Of a stretch of 6,054 bases of DNA, positions 1 to 5,370 are shown piece after piece. Numbering within the stretch: position 1 is the first letter of the stretch; each line of letters starts with the position of its first letter. Source of the DNA: Anaerolineales bacterium UBA6128 (GTDB lineage Bacteria > Chloroflexota > Anaerolineae > UBA1429); the NCBI GenBank assembly GCA_002423325.1, contig DIVQ01000117.1, positions 1 to 6,054 on the forward strand. The letters are read 5' to 3'. The notes under the pieces were generated by a model, which made no database searches, was not told the origin of the DNA, and saw only the letters and a program-made list of their open reading frames with translations. The translations under genes and the position numbers were made by a program.

Positions 1-27
1 CTTGAGCCTCGTGTATACCTGAATCAT
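1..27 (-). CDS. rplN: 50S ribosomal protein L14, N-terminal fragment (runs off the window)
   Basis: Only the first nine codons are inside the window and they read MIQVYTRLK, which matches the very conserved start of L14; the rest lies beyond base 1. L14 is a 50S protein that binds 23S rRNA at the subunit interface and contributes to an intersubunit bridge. The ATG is at 25-27. A GGAG Shine-Dalgarno at about 37-40 precedes it by nine bases. Its position directly after rpsQ is the canonical order at the S10/spc junction, which strongly supports the call despite the tiny fragment. A 118-base gap with a hairpin separates it from rpsQ. Confidence 0.88.
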
Positions 28-52
28 CTTGCGTCACTCCGTCGATCTGCTT

Positions 53-87
53 CCGTCACGCCCCGCGCTTGCGCCCTGCGTGGACGG
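53..87 (-). other. Hairpin in the rpsQ-rplN gap
   Basis: The arms at 53-61 and 78-87 pair over nine base pairs (4 + 5) with one bulged base at 83. The loop at 62-77 contains a small GCGC/GCGC inverted repeat. On the mRNA it would lie about 25 bases upstream of the rplN ATG, outside the ribosome binding site. No U run follows, so it is not an intrinsic terminator. It could be an mRNA processing or stability element at the S10/spc boundary; the function is inferred only. Confidence 0.5.
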
Positions 88-145
88 TTGTTGTGTCAGC
101 GTCAGGGCAACCCCACGGCCCATTCCCCAGCGGTAACAGGCACCC

Positions 146-394
146 CTAGGCGGCCTTGGACTGCACGACCTCCACGAGGCTCCACCGCTTGCGGCGGCTG
201 AGCGGGCGGCATTCGATGATCCGGACCACATCACCCTCTTGACAGACCTGCTCTTCGTCGTGCACCAGGTACTTGTGCGTCGACCGAATGATCTTTTTGT
301 AGAGCGGGTGCTGCTTGGCGGTCTCTACTTCCACGACCGCCGTCTTCATCATCTTGGTGCTCACGACGCGGCCAACCATCTCTTTACGCGGCAT
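146..394 (-). CDS. rpsQ: 30S ribosomal protein S17
   Basis: Encodes 82 residues, the usual S17 length. S17 is an OB-fold primary binder of 16S rRNA, needed early in assembly of the 30S body. The N-terminal block GRVVSTKMMKTAVVEVE (residues 8-24), the KHPLYKK-like segment HPLYKKIIRSTHKY (29-42) and the GDVVRIIECRPLS block (54-66) are the expected family signatures. The ATG at 392-394 is only two bases after the rpmC stop. Its Shine-Dalgarno, GGAGG about ten bases upstream, lies inside the last codons of rpmC, so translation of the two genes is probably coupled. The stop is TAG. The C-terminal tail (SKAA) is short and unremarkable. Confidence 0.97.
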   Translation of the reverse strand: MPRKEMVGRVVSTKMMKTAVVEVETAKQHPLYKKIIRSTHKYLVHDEEQVCQEGDVVRIIECRPLSRRKRWSLVEVVQSKAA

Positions 395-396
395 CT

Positions 397-600
397 CTAC
401 TGCACCTCCGCCTTGGACTGCATCTCGTGCAGAATCGTCTTGGCGCGAGCGATGTCGCGACGCACCTGGCGCAGACGACTCGTGTCGGCCAATTGCTTGG
501 TCTTGGCCTGAAATGTCAGGTTAAACAACTCGCGCGACAGTTCGTCAATGCGCTCGGTCAGCTCCTCAGCGCCCAGAGCACGAAACTCTTGTGCCTTCAT
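397..600 (-). CDS. rpmC: 50S ribosomal protein L29
   Basis: Encodes 67 residues, typical for L29, a small two-helix coiled protein. It sits on domain I of 23S rRNA near the polypeptide exit, next to L23, and forms part of the docking area for trigger factor and SRP. The start MKAQEFRALGAEELTERI and the central ELFNLTFQAKTKQLADTS (residues 24-41) with the following RQVRRDIARAKT are the family's conserved elements. The ATG overlaps the rplP stop by one base (TGATG), so it is likely translated by termination-reinitiation. A G-rich stretch (GGGGGGA) seven bases upstream may also act as the ribosome binding site. The stop is TAG. Confidence 0.97.
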   Translation of the reverse strand: MKAQEFRALGAEELTERIDELSRELFNLTFQAKTKQLADTSRLRQVRRDIARAKTILHEMQSKAEVQ

Positions 601-1025
601 CAGTTCGTCCCCCCAGGCGTCTCACGCATCACAAACACCGTGTCAAGCGGCAGCTTTTGCGCGGCTGCGCGCAGCGCGGCCCGCGCAGTCTCTTCGTCCG
701 TGGCGCCCAGCTCGAACAGGATCCTGCCCGGCTTGACAACCGCTACATAGTGATCCAGCACGCCCTTGCCCGCGCCCATGCGCGTTTCAGCGGGCCTGGC
801 CGAGACAGCCTTTTGCGGAAAGATGCGAATCCACACCTGGCCGCTGCGCCTCAGATGGCGCACAATCGCGCGTCGCGCTGCTTCAATCTGTCGACTGGTG
901 ATCCAGTGACACTCCGTCGCCTTGAGCGCGTACTCGCCGTAAAACACCTCTGAACCGCGATAAGCCTTCCCGCGCATACGACCGCGGTGCTGCTTGCGAT
1001 ACTTGACCCTCGTTGGCATCAACAT
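600..1025 (-). CDS. rplP: 50S ribosomal protein L16
   Basis: Encodes 141 residues. L16 binds 23S rRNA near the peptidyl transferase centre, helps position A-site tRNA and is a late assembly protein of the 50S subunit. Recognisable blocks are the start MLMPTRVKYRKQHRGRMRG, the WITSRQIEAARRAIVRHLRR segment (residues 41-60), WIRIFPQKAV (65-74), RPAETRMGAGKG (77-88) and VAVVKPGRILFELG (94-107). The frame is open further upstream to 1241, but that extension lies inside rpsC and resembles no protein. The ATG at 1023-1025 has an AGGAGA Shine-Dalgarno at 1033-1038 with seven-base spacing. The stop is TGA, the only TGA stop in the window, and it overlaps the rpmC ATG. Confidence 0.97.
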   Translation of the reverse strand: MLMPTRVKYRKQHRGRMRGKAYRGSEVFYGEYALKATECHWITSRQIEAARRAIVRHLRRSGQVWIRIFPQKAVSARPAETRMGAGKGVLDHYVAVVKPGRILFELGATDEETARAALRAAAQKLPLDTVFVMRETPGGTN

Positions 1026-1054
1026 GGCTAACTCTCCTGATAAAGCCGATTGGC

Positions 1055-1747
1055 CTAGGCAGCCGCACTGGTCCGCGACGGCTTGGTCGAGGTGGGCGCA
1101 TTCTCTTGACCCGGCAACACATCGCCGCGGTACACCCACACCTTGACCCCGATGCGCCCGAACGTCGTCAGCGCCTCGGCCACGGCAAAGTCGATATCGG
1201 CACGCAAGGTGTGCAGCGGCACCCGCCCTTCGCGCACCCATTCACGGCGCGCCATCTCGGCGCCCGCCAGGCGTCCGCCGACCTTGATCTTGATGCCCTT
1301 GGCGCCAGCACGCATCGCGCGCGCCACGGCCTGCTTCATCGCGCGCTTCTGCGAGACGCGGCGCTCCAGCTGCTCGGCCACGCTCTCCGCCACCAGGTAA
1401 GCATCCGTCTCAGGGCGCTCCAGCTCAACTACGTCGAGCCGCAGGTTCTTGCCCGACACGCTCGTCAGGCTCTCAAGTTCCTGCTTGAGCTCGTTCACAG
1501 TCGCGCCCCGGCGCCCGATCACGACCCCAGGCTTGGCCGTGACAATCGTGACGGCAATCTGCTTGGGAAAGCGCTGGATCTCGATGCGCGAAATCCCTGC
1601 GCGCCCCAGCTTGCCCCGAATCAGCTTGCGAATCGCGATGTCTTCATTCAACAGTCGCGCATACTCTTCGCCCGAGGCAAACCACTTGGATTCCCAGTCC
1701 TTGATGTAGCCAAGCCTAAAGCCAATTGGATTAACCTTGCGGCCCAA
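1055..1747 (-). CDS. rpsC: 30S ribosomal protein S3 (TTG start)
   Basis: Encodes 230 residues. S3 lies at the mRNA entry tunnel of the 30S head and takes part in mRNA unwinding. Visible parts are the start MGRKVNPIGFRLG, the type II KH domain with its GRRG loop (residues 78-81), and the basic helix ERRVSQKRAM (128-137), which carries residues equivalent to those implicated in helicase activity. The C-terminal domain follows with GIKIKVGGRLAGAEMARREW (151-170) and VKVWVYRG (201-208). The start codon is TTG at 1745-1747: the conserved GRKVNP follows directly, and an in-frame TGA only a few codons upstream leaves no ATG or GTG choice. A strong AAGGAGGG precedes it. The stop is TAG. Confidence 0.97.
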   Translation of the reverse strand: MGRKVNPIGFRLGYIKDWESKWFASGEEYARLLNEDIAIRKLIRGKLGRAGISRIEIQRFPKQIAVTIVTAKPGVVIGRRGATVNELKQELESLTSVSGKNLRLDVVELERPETDAYLVAESVAEQLERRVSQKRAMKQAVARAMRAGAKGIKIKVGGRLAGAEMARREWVREGRVPLHTLRADIDFAVAEALTTFGRIGVKVWVYRGDVLPGQENAPTSTKPSRTSAAA

Positions 1748-1759
1748 GATACCCTCCTT
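1748..1759 (-). promoter_or_regulatory. Ribosome binding site fixing the TTG start of rpsC
   Basis: On the minus strand AAGGAGGG (1752-1759) is followed by TATC and then the TTG start codon. This near-perfect anti-Shine-Dalgarno match at about five-base spacing probably compensates for the weak initiator. With the upstream in-frame TGA it decides the start of rpsC. Confidence 0.85.
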
Positions 1760-1788
1760 GCGTCAAACCCCGATACTGGCGCTCAACC

Positions 1789-1804
1789 GCGCGCGTTCGC
1801 GCGC
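1789..1804 (-). other. GC-only hairpin in the rplV-rpsC gap
   Basis: A 16-base element made of alternating GC arms around a four-base centre gives a perfect six-base-pair stem with a GAAC loop on the mRNA. It lies between the hairpin at the rplV stop and the rpsC ribosome binding site. There is no U tract, so termination is unlikely. Confidence 0.5.
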
Positions 1805-1813
1805 CTCTGGCCC

Positions 1814-1828
1814 AGCAGGTGCCCTGCT
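1814..1828 (-). other. Hairpin at the rplV stop codon
   Basis: AGCAGG and CCTGCT pair perfectly (six base pairs) around a three-base loop that reads GCA on the mRNA. The 5' arm begins with the last A of the rplV TAA stop. No U run follows. It resembles in size and loop the hairpin upstream of rplV at 2181-2195. Confidence 0.5.
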
Positions 1829-2172
1829 TACCGAGCCCTCTCAGACAACACCACCGTGATGTGCGAACTGCGCTTCAAAATCGGCATGCTGCGCCCACGC
1901 GATGCTGCACGTCCGCGCCGCATCGTTGGCCCCTCGTCAGCCTTGATCTCGGCCACATACAGCTCTTCGCGCGACAACCCATGGTTCGCGTCCGCGTTCG
2001 CCGCCGCCGAGCTGATCGTCTTGGCCACTTCCTTCGCGGCCGCCTTGGGCGAGAACCGCAGGATATTCAGCGCCTCTTCAACGCTCTTGCCACGCACCTG
2101 GTCAACCACCAGACGCACCTTGTGCGCCGACATCCTGACGTACTTGGTCACTGCTCTGACTTCTGTATACAT
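1828..2172 (-). CDS. rplV: 50S ribosomal protein L22
   Basis: Encodes 114 residues. L22 contacts all 23S rRNA domains, and its long beta-hairpin lines the nascent-peptide exit tunnel opposite L4, where macrolides act. The sequence shows the N-terminal YVRMSAHKVRLVVDQVRGK block (residues 11-29), the central helical region with SSAAANADANHG (54-65), and the tunnel hairpin with GPTMRRGRAASRGRS (81-95) followed by SHITVVLSE (103-111). The ATG at 2170-2172 fits the family start. Only GAGGG touches this ATG with no spacing; a proper GAGGAGG lies further upstream behind a hairpin. The stop is TAA, and an 80-base gap with two hairpins follows before rpsC. Confidence 0.96.
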   Translation of the reverse strand: MYTEVRAVTKYVRMSAHKVRLVVDQVRGKSVEEALNILRFSPKAAAKEVAKTISSAAANADANHGLSREELYVAEIKADEGPTMRRGRAASRGRSMPILKRSSHITVVLSERAR

Positions 2173-2202
2173 CCCTCATTCGGGCCTGCGGCCCGCCTCC
2201 TC
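2173..2202 (-). promoter_or_regulatory. Hairpin-bridged ribosome binding site of rplV
   Basis: Reading toward rplV on the minus strand: GAGGAGG (2196-2202), then a perfect six-base-pair stem with a GCA loop (2181-2195), then AATGAGGG (2173-2180), then the ATG. Unfolded, the Shine-Dalgarno is 23 bases from the start, too far for normal use. With the hairpin folded only eight bases remain, an ordinary spacing. The GAGGG directly abutting the ATG is too close to serve. The arrangement is visible in the sequence; its use in translation is inference, with precedent in phage T4 genes that have split ribosome binding sites. Confidence 0.55.
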
Positions 2203-2257
2203 AGCATCTCTGGCTTGGCCCGCCAACAGCGTGCCCCCTGGGCGACCCTGCAGCGCC

Positions 2258-2278
2258 GGCCGAGCGTGCAGCACGGCC
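2258..2278 (-). other. Inverted repeat just after the rpsS stop
   Basis: GGCCG (2258-2262) and CGGCC (2274-2278) can pair around an 11-base loop. Alternatively the inner CGTG/CACG at 2265-2275 can pair around a three-base loop. It lies immediately downstream of the rpsS TAG on the mRNA. The stems are short and there is no U tract, so support is weak. The rest of this 106-base gap holds only the rplV ribosome binding site. Confidence 0.3.
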
Positions 2279-2569
2279 CTAGCGTACCCTCGTTGCCGCG
2301 GCCTTGTCGCCGCCCGAACCATGCGACCGGAAGTAGCGCGTCGGCGCAAACTCCCCCAGACGGTGCCCCACCATGTTCTCGGTGATGTATACCGGAACGT
2401 GCCGCCGACCGTCATGAACCGCCAGCGTGTGGCCCACCATCTGCGGAAAGATCGTAGATGCCCGCGACCAGGTCTTGATGACCCGCTTTTCGCCGCGACG
2501 GTTCATCTCCTCGACCTTTTTCAACAGCTTGGCCTCTACGAACGGCCCCTTCTTCAGCGATCTGGACAT
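2279..2569 (-). CDS. rpsS: 30S ribosomal protein S19
   Basis: Encodes 96 residues. S19 sits on the 30S head, forms a complex with S13 and contacts tRNA and the intersubunit bridge region. The sequence is unmistakable: MSRSLKKGPFVEAKLLKKVE at the start, KTWSRASTIFPQMVGHTLAVHDG (residues 32-54), HVPVYITENMVGHRLGEFAPTR (57-78) and a short basic tail. The ATG at 2567-2569 has AGGAGG at seven-base spacing. The stop is TAG. The gap of 96 bases to rplB and the gap of 106 bases to rplV are longer than usual for these neighbours. The tail after FAPTRYFRSHG is slightly extended but within family variation. Confidence 0.98.
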   Translation of the reverse strand: MSRSLKKGPFVEAKLLKKVEEMNRRGEKRVIKTWSRASTIFPQMVGHTLAVHDGRRHVPVYITENMVGHRLGEFAPTRYFRSHGSGGDKAAATRVR

Positions 2570-2587
2570 CCTTGAGCCTCCTGCATC

Positions 2588-2617
2588 GGCCGTCCGTCAT
2601 TCTCTGCGATCACGGCC
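2588..2617 (-). other. Inverted repeat in the rplB-rpsS gap
   Basis: GGCCGT (2588-2593) and ACGGCC (2612-2617) are a perfect six-base inverted repeat around an 18-base loop. In the same 96-base gap the hexamer TTGCAC occurs twice on the mRNA, 12 bases apart. The loop is long and there is no U tract, so this is a weak structural candidate. Nothing else is apparent in the gap apart from the rpsS Shine-Dalgarno. Confidence 0.3.
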
Positions 2618-2665
2618 TGGTAACTGCTCGTGCAAATCTGCGCCCTTGTGCAACCCGCCCCGGCT

Positions 2666-3502
2666 CTAGCGCCTCTTCTTGCTGCGGCGGCGCACGATGA
2701 ACTTGTCCGTCGACTTGTTATGCCGCGTCTTGTAGCCCAGCGTCGGCTGGCCCCAGGGCGACAACGGCCCGGGATGCCCGATTGGCGCCTTACCCTCACC
2801 ACCCCCATGCGGGTGATCGCGCGGCGTCATCGCCGAACCGCGCGTGCTCGGTCGAATGCCCAACCAGCGGCTGCGGCCCGCCTTGCCCAGCTTGATATTG
2901 CCGTGCTCGACGTTCCCCACCTGGCCCAACGTGGCCATGCACCTGCGCAAAACCCTGCGGACCTCGCCCGAGGGCATGCGCAACTGCACATAGTCACCCT
3001 CTTTGGCCAGCAGCTGCGCCGAGGCGCCTGCAGCGCGAGCCAACTGCCCGCCCTTGCCAACCTGCAGCTCAATGTTGTGCACCTGCGACCCTAGCGGCAC
3101 CTTCTCCAGCGGCATCGCGTTCCCCACGCGCACTTCGGCCTCGGGACCCGACATCACCGCGTCATCCACCGACAGGCCAACGGGCGCGATGATGTATCGC
3201 TTTTCGCCGTCCGCGTACACCAGCAGCGCGATGCGCGCTGTGCGGTTCGGGTCATATTCGATCGTCGCCACGCGCGCGGGAACCCCCGCCTTGTCGCGCT
3301 TGAAATCGATAACCCGGTAGGCGCGCTTGTGCCCGCCGCCCTGGTGCCGAACCGTCATCTTGCCGCGAACGTTACGGCCAGCCCGCTGCCTCAGTCCCAC
3401 CGTCAGCGACTTTTCGGGCTTGCTCCGCGTGATCTCCTCAAACGTATAGCCCGTGGTGCCGCGCCTCGAGGGCGTTGTTGGCTTGTATACTTTGATCGCC
3501 AT
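2666..3502 (-). CDS. rplB: 50S ribosomal protein L2
   Basis: Encodes 278 residues, normal for L2, one of the most conserved 50S proteins and a primary 23S rRNA binder needed for subunit association and peptidyl transferase function. Visible blocks are KPTTPSRRGTTG (7-18), GRNVRGKMTVRHQGGGHKR (42-60), YRVIDFKRDK (62-71), the central OB-fold/SH3-like regions, and the C-terminal RGSAMTPRDHPHGGGEGKAP (221-240), which holds the histidine region important for peptide bond formation. A basic tail (RRRSKKRR) ends the protein. The ATG at 3500-3502 has GAGAGGA seven bases upstream. The stop is TAG. The motif usually written AMNP reads AMTP here, which is probably lineage variation. Confidence 0.98.
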   Translation of the reverse strand: MAIKVYKPTTPSRRGTTGYTFEEITRSKPEKSLTVGLRQRAGRNVRGKMTVRHQGGGHKRAYRVIDFKRDKAGVPARVATIEYDPNRTARIALLVYADGEKRYIIAPVGLSVDDAVMSGPEAEVRVGNAMPLEKVPLGSQVHNIELQVGKGGQLARAAGASAQLLAKEGDYVQLRMPSGEVRRVLRRCMATLGQVGNVEHGNIKLGKAGRSRWLGIRPSTRGSAMTPRDHPHGGGEGKAPIGHPGPLSPWGQPTLGYKTRHNKSTDKFIVRRRSKKRR

Positions 3503-3515
3503 CGCTCGTTCCTCT

Positions 3516-3529
3516 CATCCTGCGGGATG
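3516..3529 (-). other. Hairpin in the rplW-rplB gap
   Basis: CATCC and GGATG pair perfectly (five base pairs) around a CGCA loop on the mRNA, just upstream of the rplB ribosome binding site. It is short and has no U tract. It fits the pattern of small hairpins in the longer gaps of this cluster. Confidence 0.35.
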
Positions 3530-3566
3530 TGCACACCGCTGCGTTGCCGGCGGAGCGCTCTTCAGG

Positions 3567-3854
3567 CTATACGCCCTCGAAAAAGCTGATGCTGTCGCCA
3601 GGCGCCAACCTGACCAGCGCCTTCTTGTAGCCCGACTGCTTGCCATAGTAGCGCCCAAAACGCCGCGCCGTGTCATGAATCCGTATCACGTTGACATCCT
3701 GCACCTTGACGTCGAACAGCGCCTCTACCGCGCGCCGCACGTCGTACTTGGTTGCACGCACATCCACCTCAAACGAGTAGGTGTGCAGCGTATCGACTTG
3801 GTAGTTGGTCTTCTCTGTCAGAATAGGGCGCTTCAAAACCCTGTAGATATCCAT
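3567..3854 (-). CDS. rplW: 50S ribosomal protein L23
   Basis: Encodes 95 residues, the standard length. L23 lies at the exit of the nascent-peptide tunnel and is the main docking site for trigger factor and the signal recognition particle. The N-terminal VLKRPILTEKT (residues 6-16) is the hallmark motif, followed by YSFEVDVRATKYDVRRAVEALFDVKVQDVNVI (26-57) and the C-terminal basic segment YGKQSGYKKALVRLAPGDSI (70-89). The ATG at 3852-3854 is preceded by AGGAG at seven-base spacing. That Shine-Dalgarno overlaps the rplD TAG stop, and the gap is only ten bases, so rplD and rplW are likely translationally coupled. The stop is TAG. Confidence 0.97.
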   Translation of the reverse strand: MDIYRVLKRPILTEKTNYQVDTLHTYSFEVDVRATKYDVRRAVEALFDVKVQDVNVIRIHDTARRFGRYYGKQSGYKKALVRLAPGDSISFFEGV

Positions 3855-3864
3855 CCAGCCTCTC

Positions 3865-4494
3865 CTATTCCGCCGAGCCCAGCCAGCTGTGAATCGCCTC
3901 TACCGCGCTGAGCGGCATCACCAAATAGTCATAGCCCAGCAGATCGCGCACGCTCAGGCAGGTCGCCCGCTGCGTCTTGACCCACGGCAGGTTCCGCGCC
4001 GCCAGCTCCACATTGGCGTTCTCCTGCGGCAGCAGCACCAGCGCCGTCGAGTCCACGTTCACGCGCTGCAAAAAGCCCTCGAACTCGCGCGTCTTGGGCT
4101 CGGCCATCTGCAGATCGTCCACCACTACAAGCTGCCCGTCGGCCGCCTTGACCGACAACGCCGAGGTCAACGCCAGACGCCGCATCTTGCGGTTCATCTT
4201 TTGGGTATAGCTGCGCGGCACTGGGCCGCCCCACACCCCGCCACCCTTCCACTGCGTCGCCCTGATGCTGCCCTGACGTGCACGCCCGGTGCCCTTCTGG
4301 CGCCAAGGCTTGCGCCCGCCGCCGGCCACCTCGCCGCGCTTCTTCGCCTTGGCAGTGCCCAGGCGAGCATTCGCGAGCTGCCGCACCACAGCCTGATGCA
4401 TCACCGCTTCGTTCGGCTCAATGCCAAACACCTGCTCGTCGAGATCAACCTCGTTGACCGTCTCACCGGCCATATTGCGAACCACTACCCGCAT
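3865..4494 (-). CDS. rplD: 50S ribosomal protein L4
   Basis: Encodes 209 residues from the chosen start. L4 binds 23S rRNA, and its extended loop lines the exit tunnel opposite L22; in gammaproteobacteria it also represses its own operon. The conserved loop KKRGEVAGGGRKPWRQKGTGRARQGSIR is at residues 51-78, followed by the WKGGGVWGGPVPRSY segment (82-96) and NRKMRRLALTSALS (101-114). Two ATGs are close together, ATG-ACC-ATG. The second (4492-4494) is chosen because CAGGGAG (4501-4507) is then six bases away, whereas it directly abuts the first (4498-4500). The frame stays open to 4593, but that part lies in the gap and resembles nothing. The stop is TAG and overlaps the rplW Shine-Dalgarno. 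Confidence 0.96.
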   Translation of the reverse strand: MRVVVRNMAGETVNEVDLDEQVFGIEPNEAVMHQAVVRQLANARLGTAKAKKRGEVAGGGRKPWRQKGTGRARQGSIRATQWKGGGVWGGPVPRSYTQKMNRKMRRLALTSALSVKAADGQLVVVDDLQMAEPKTREFEGFLQRVNVDSTALVLLPQENANVELAARNLPWVKTQRATCLSVRDLLGYDYLVMPLSAVEAIHSWLGSAE

Positions 4495-4511
4495 GGTCAT
4501 CTCCCTGTATC

Positions 4512-4529
4512 CGCCTCGCGTTTGAGGCG
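4512..4529 (-). other. Hairpin in the rplC-rplD gap
   Basis: CGCCTC and GAGGCG pair perfectly (six base pairs) around a six-base loop. The structure ends about five bases before the CAGGGAG ribosome binding site of rplD, so it could influence initiation. The rest of this 104-base gap is GC-rich and includes a weaker GGCG/CGCC pairing at 4573-4584. There is no U tract. Confidence 0.45.
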
Positions 4530-4598
4530 CGATCTGTCTGCTTGGGGCGCGCTCTGGGCCCGCTCTCGCCGGGGCGTTCGCGCCACTCCCCACACCCT

Positions 4599-5258
4599 CT
4601 AGCCCTGCAGCGGACGCTTCCTCTTGGCGGCGCTCGTCTTCATCGCGCCGCGCAGCACCACCAGGCCATTGTTCGCCCCGGGCACCGCGCCCTTGACGGC
4701 AATCAAGTGCTTTTCCGGATCCACCTTCACCACCTCGAGGTTCAGCGAGGTGATGCGACGGTTGCCCATGTGCCCAGCCATACGCAACCCCTTGTACACA
4801 CGTCCTGGGGTGGTGCCTGAGCTGATCGCGCCCGGAGAACGCTGCCGGTCAGACTGACCGTGCGTAGCCGGGCCACCGTGAAAGCCATGACGCTTCATAC
4901 CGCCCTGGAACCCGCGCCCCTTTGACGTGCCGACCACGTCAACCAGTTCGCCCGGTTCAAACAGGTCTACGTCAACCACCTGGCCAACCTGGTACTTTTC
5001 CAGGTCGTCGGTGCGGATTTCACGCAGGTGGCGGAGAGGGGGGCAGTCGCCCAGATGGCCTCGCTCCGGCTCGCTCAGATGCCTGGCATGCCCAAAGCCG
5101 AGCTGTACCGCGTTATAGCCATCGACGTCTGCTGTTTTGATCTGGACCACATGACATGGTCCCGCCTCAATGAGGGTAACCGACACGACTTCACCGTTAT
5201 CGGTGAAAACCTGAGCCATGCCGAGTTTCTTGCCCAACAAACCTTTGCGCTTTGCCAT
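4599..5258 (-). CDS. rplC: 50S ribosomal protein L3
   Basis: Encodes 219 residues. L3 is an early 23S rRNA binder that reaches toward the peptidyl transferase centre with a long loop. Recognisable parts are MAKRKGLLGKKLGMAQVF at the start, GTSKGRGFQGGMKRHGFHGG (residues 110-129), the central loop QRSPGAISSGTTPGRVYKG (139-157) and AGHMGN (161-166), and the C-terminal VKGAVPGANNG (188-198). The position that is a methylated glutamine in E. coli L3 is not glutamine here, as in many non-proteobacterial L3 proteins. The ATG at 5256-5258 has GGAGG at five-base spacing. An open extension to 5306 is ignored because the family begins at MAKRKGLLG. The stop is TAG. Confidence 0.97.
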   Translation of the reverse strand: MAKRKGLLGKKLGMAQVFTDNGEVVSVTLIEAGPCHVVQIKTADVDGYNAVQLGFGHARHLSEPERGHLGDCPPLRHLREIRTDDLEKYQVGQVVDVDLFEPGELVDVVGTSKGRGFQGGMKRHGFHGGPATHGQSDRQRSPGAISSGTTPGRVYKGLRMAGHMGNRRITSLNLEVVKVDPEKHLIAVKGAVPGANNGLVVLRGAMKTSAAKRKRPLQG

Positions 5259-5290
5259 CTTATCCTCCGGGGGCACATTCCTGGCAGCCA

Positions 5291-5307
5291 CTTGTCGCTC
5301 TGACAAG
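5291..5307 (-). other. Hairpin in the rpsJ-rplC gap (third on the mRNA)
   Basis: CTTGTC and GACAAG pair perfectly (six base pairs) around a five-base loop. It lies roughly 20 bases upstream of the rplC Shine-Dalgarno. No U tract follows. Confidence 0.45.
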
Positions 5308-5316
5308 GCGGGCTAC

Positions 5317-5331
5317 AAGGCCTCTAGCCTT
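5317..5331 (-). other. Hairpin in the rpsJ-rplC gap (second on the mRNA)
   Basis: AAGGC and GCCTT pair perfectly (five base pairs) around a five-base loop. It lies between the two other hairpins of this gap and is preceded on the mRNA by a purine-rich stretch (AAAGGGGGAAAGG). Confidence 0.35.
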
Positions 5332-5346
5332 TCCCCCTTTGAATCG

Positions 5347-5363
5347 GCGACGATCTCCGTCGC
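5347..5363 (-). other. Hairpin right after the rpsJ stop
   Basis: GCGACG and CGTCGC pair perfectly (six base pairs) around a five-base loop. It starts seven bases after the rpsJ TAG on the mRNA. Three tandem AGCG units (5361-5372) overlap the stop codon and the 5' arm. What follows is A/G-rich rather than U-rich, so it is not an intrinsic terminator. Confidence 0.5.
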
Positions 5364-5370
5364 TCGCTCG

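Noticed and set aside
1026..1241. A 72-residue N-terminal extension of L16
   Set aside because: It overlaps the rpsC coding sequence, and the L16 family starts at MLMPTRVKYRK with a good Shine-Dalgarno.
2221..2240. An alternative code in which TGA is reassigned, suggested by rare TGA stops
   Set aside because: rplP ends in TGA at its normal family length and position, and no gene reads through an internal TGA, so the standard code fits.
1013..2575. A 520-codon open frame on the plus strand, antisense to rpsC, rplV and rpsS
   Set aside because: It covers three certain ribosomal protein genes, resembles no protein and is rich in Arg/Ala/Pro/Leu, as expected for the antisense of GC-rich genes with strong codon bias.
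1..2580. The 10-mer cttgagcctc occurring at 1-10 and 2571-2580
   Set aside because: One copy encodes L14 residues and the other is part of the rpsS ribosome binding region; ten matching bases in different contexts is plausible by chance.
11..3490. The palindrome GTATAC recurring near the starts of rplN, rplV and rplB and within rpsS
   Set aside because: Each copy falls in codons for Val-Tyr or Tyr-Thr that the families require, so a shared regulatory site is not needed.
1791..4584. The shared string gcgttcgcgc in the rplV-rpsC and rplC-rplD gaps
   Set aside because: It is a short GC-rich string with no longer flanking similarity; it is not enough to call an interspersed repeat.
3889..4602. 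A 237-codon plus-strand open frame opposite rplD
   Set aside because: It is the mirror of a certain gene with low-complexity His/Arg/Leu/Ala composition and no recognisable domain.
5259..5306. A 16-residue N-terminal extension of L3
   Set aside because: The family starts at MAKRKGLLGKKLG, and GGAGG is correctly spaced for that ATG.
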